From NCBI GenBank assembly GCA_020744425.1, contig JAGMUV010000050.1:124001-188000 (forward strand): a DNA stretch of 64,000 nt. Reading direction: 5' to 3'. This DNA comes from Dactylonectria macrodidyma (Eukaryota; Ascomycota; Sordariomycetes; Hypocreales; Nectriaceae). Shown here in pieces: positions 62,323 through 64,000 of this stretch (its first letter is position 1; each line of letters opens with the position of its first letter). A model generated the notes under the pieces. That model searched no databases, had not been told where the DNA came from, and was given only the letters and a program-made list of their open reading frames with translations. The position numbers and the translations under genes were made by a program.

Positions 62323-63443
62323 ATGGCTTCAGAAAGCGATATTTATTCGTCGATCGGCGACTCTAATTCTCAAACATCTGATCAATTGCCTTCCAACTTC
62401 TTTTCCATTATGGATCGGCAGTATCCAGATAAGAATAAACCGCTTACCGCCGGGCGCAAACGAAAGACCAAAGGCACTGTGCTTTATGTGTGCCGATTAT
62501 GCCCTAAATGGAGTCATGGGCATCGAGCAACAGCTGTACAGCATATCAAAAACCGCCATGCTGCACAGCTTCGACGGCCGCCGCCGCCTTCGCCGATATC
62601 ATCGAATCAACGCCCATTAGCCGCCATGTTTGCATCTATTCCTACACCTGATAGTCTTCGGCAGGCTTTCAACAGGTAGGCATATAATGAGGCTGTTATA
62701 GGACTGCTCACACGGCGGAGAGCTCCTTTTTCAGCTGTTGAATGGAACGAGTTGAAGGATCTCGCTTTGGCATGCAATCCGACCATCGGTGACCAATTAA
62801 TCACCTCCAGATGTCAGGCCATGCGTCACATTGCGGAAAATCACGTATTCTATAGAGATCAGATCAAGGGCAAACTAGCAATCGCGTCTTCGCCTATTCA
62901 CATCTCCACCGATCTCTGGACATCGCCACATCGCCATGCTCTACTGGCTGTTTGTGCTCAATGGGTTGATCAGGATTATCAGCTGCAGAAGGCACTTCTA
63001 GGACTACCGGAATGTCGCGACAATCACTCTGGAGAGCGGCAAGCCGATCTCATAATGAGTATCCTCGAGACCTTCGGAATCACGTCAAAACTCGGCTATC
63101 ACACCGGAGATAACGCGACGTCAAACGACACATGTCTGGAGTCCATAGCGCGTCGATTGAAAGAGAATCTTGATGTAAGTTGGCGGCCGTTTTTGATGGC
63201 CTAATCTAATGATGAGCGGTAGATCAACTATGACCCCAAAAAACGCCGCATCCGCTGCATCGGCCACATCATCAATCTCTCCCTTCAAGTCTTCCTTCTC
63301 GGGTCATCGAATGAAGCCCTCATCGCCGCACTTGAAGCTGCATCCGAAGCCACTAGTGAAGACCTATTAATTCGCTTCTCTCGGGCCCTCACCACCAGAA
63401 GACGTAGAGGACGTAGCCGCCTCTCGAGATCGGACGTTGATGA
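62323..63443 (+). pseudogene. hAT transposase N-terminal half (third family), interrupted
   Basis: MASESDIYSSIGDSNSQTSD opens the frame. A BED zinc finger follows (VLYVCRLCPKWSHGHRATAV, then QHIKNRH). A stop at 62677-62679 interrupts it, and the next part reads VEWNELKDLALACNPTIGDQ, SSPIHISTDLWTSPHRHALL (first catalytic Asp region) and KLGYHTGDNATSNDTCLESI (the second conserved Asp). A putative intron at about 63173-63222 leads to INYDPKKRRIRCIGHIINLS and LQVFLLGSSNEALIAALEAA. The frame is cut at 63443 by insertion of the TTCGATTCG-type hAT. The remaining half would lie beyond the window, if present. Confidence 0.82.
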
Positions 63444-64000
63444 CAGGGATGGACATCGAACGAACGGGAATCGAATCGATAGATTCATTCGATGCCAAGT
63501 CTTACGAATGTCGAATCGAATTTCTTGGCATTCGATTCGATGTCGAATCTGCGGCGCGCCCATTCGATTCGCATCGAATCGAATGTGACATGTCCTGTTC
63601 GATGTTCGAATGCATCGATTCGAATGTGGGGCATCCCATTCGACATTCGGAACCGTACAGGTCACCATATGATTCGACATCGAATCGATCGCCCCCACCC
63701 GTTCGATCGAAAATCGATCGATTCGGTCGAACAGAGAGACGCGATGTGCGAATCATGACCAAGGGGTGGATTCAGCGCGATTCGCAGACGCGTTAAGAGG
63801 CCCCTGGCACTCTCCTCGACGCGACAAGTGCAACGTGATCAACGCTGACAACAATTCATCTTAATGCTAAGATGTGTTAGCAAGTACATAACATGACCCT
63901 AAAAGCCCATAGCATGCTAGGTACCCTGCAACTACAGCAATCATCCCTGTCACGGCCCTGTCTAACCGCCCCCCAGCCCGGAACGGATTAACGCGCCGGC
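63444..64000 (+). mobile_element. Second copy of the TTCGATTCG hAT (left end, runs off the window)
   Basis: CAGGGATGGACATCGAACGA followed by the same TTCGATTCG/CGAATCGAA array as at 594-890, then the shared CTAAGATGTGTTAG near 63866. The 8 bases before it (63436-63443, GTTGATGA) should be repeated at its right end outside this window. It sits inside another hAT transposase gene. Confidence 0.82.

Overview
This is eukaryotic, very probably filamentous-ascomycete DNA (Sordariomycetes/Hypocreales-like, by inference). The reasons are short 47-87 nt GT-AG introns, telomere-type TTAGGG tracts, and typical fungal families: a PTH11/rhodopsin-type membrane protein, an RGS protein, an AtfA-like bZIP, an Ecl1-like zinc protein, and OrsD/RecQ 'telomere-linked helicase'. 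There are also decayed repeats with TGG-to-TAG changes of the kind left by RIP. It is a transposon-rich accessory block with islands of intact host genes. I saw no tRNA, rRNA, CRISPR or operon.

Layout. 1-6.7 kb: a deleted Helitron interrupted by a complete hAT element (594-4791) with an exact 8-bp target duplication (GTGGGAGA) and striking TTCGATTCG arrays at both ends. 6.7-9.0 kb: a TA-flanked MITE, a broken pogo-type transposase and an NLR (PNP_UDP domain) fragment. 9.6-10.6 kb: an epoxide hydrolase pseudogene hit by a LINE tail. 10.65-14.7 kb: a Copia 3' end containing a 153-bp solo-LTR-like insert, an apparently intact piggyBac transposase gene (one intron), tandem repeats and a hAT fragment. 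15.6-18.6 kb: an intact five-exon MHYT-domain gene. 20.0-26.8 kb: a MITE carrying telomere repeats, two Tc1/mariner relics, a Copia fragment and a pogo element. 28.7-29.9 kb: an enoyl-CoA hydratase pseudogene. 30.9-31.2 kb: a second telomere-repeat MITE. 33.6-35.4 kb: a small protein kinase and a secreted protein. 35.8-39.8 kb: a decayed hAT, a 52-bp perfect palindrome and LINE fragments. 39.9-41.4 kb: a seven-exon rhodopsin-like membrane protein. 43.4-44.2 kb: an RGS protein. 44.9-47.8 kb: a caleosin pseudogene, an NLR N-terminal relic and a complete but dead pogo element. 47.95-48.9 kb: an aquaporin. 49.7-55.5 kb: a large frameshifted gene that encodes two tyrosine-recombinase-like domains around OrsD zinc fingers, followed by a RecQ-type helicase. 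55.5-61.8 kb: Ecl1-like, bZIP and RING genes plus a duplicated bZIP zipper. 62.3-64.0 kb: another hAT gene split by a second copy of the TTCGATTCG hAT, which runs off the window.

The intact host genes are mostly signalling or membrane functions (MHYT, kinase, rhodopsin-like, RGS, aquaporin, bZIP, RING). Metabolic genes (epoxide hydrolase, enoyl-CoA hydratase, caleosin) and NLR genes survive only as relics. The most interesting items are the recombinase-like/OrsD/RecQ locus, the MITE family that carries internal telomeric repeats, and the hAT family with 31-bp palindromic subterminal arrays.
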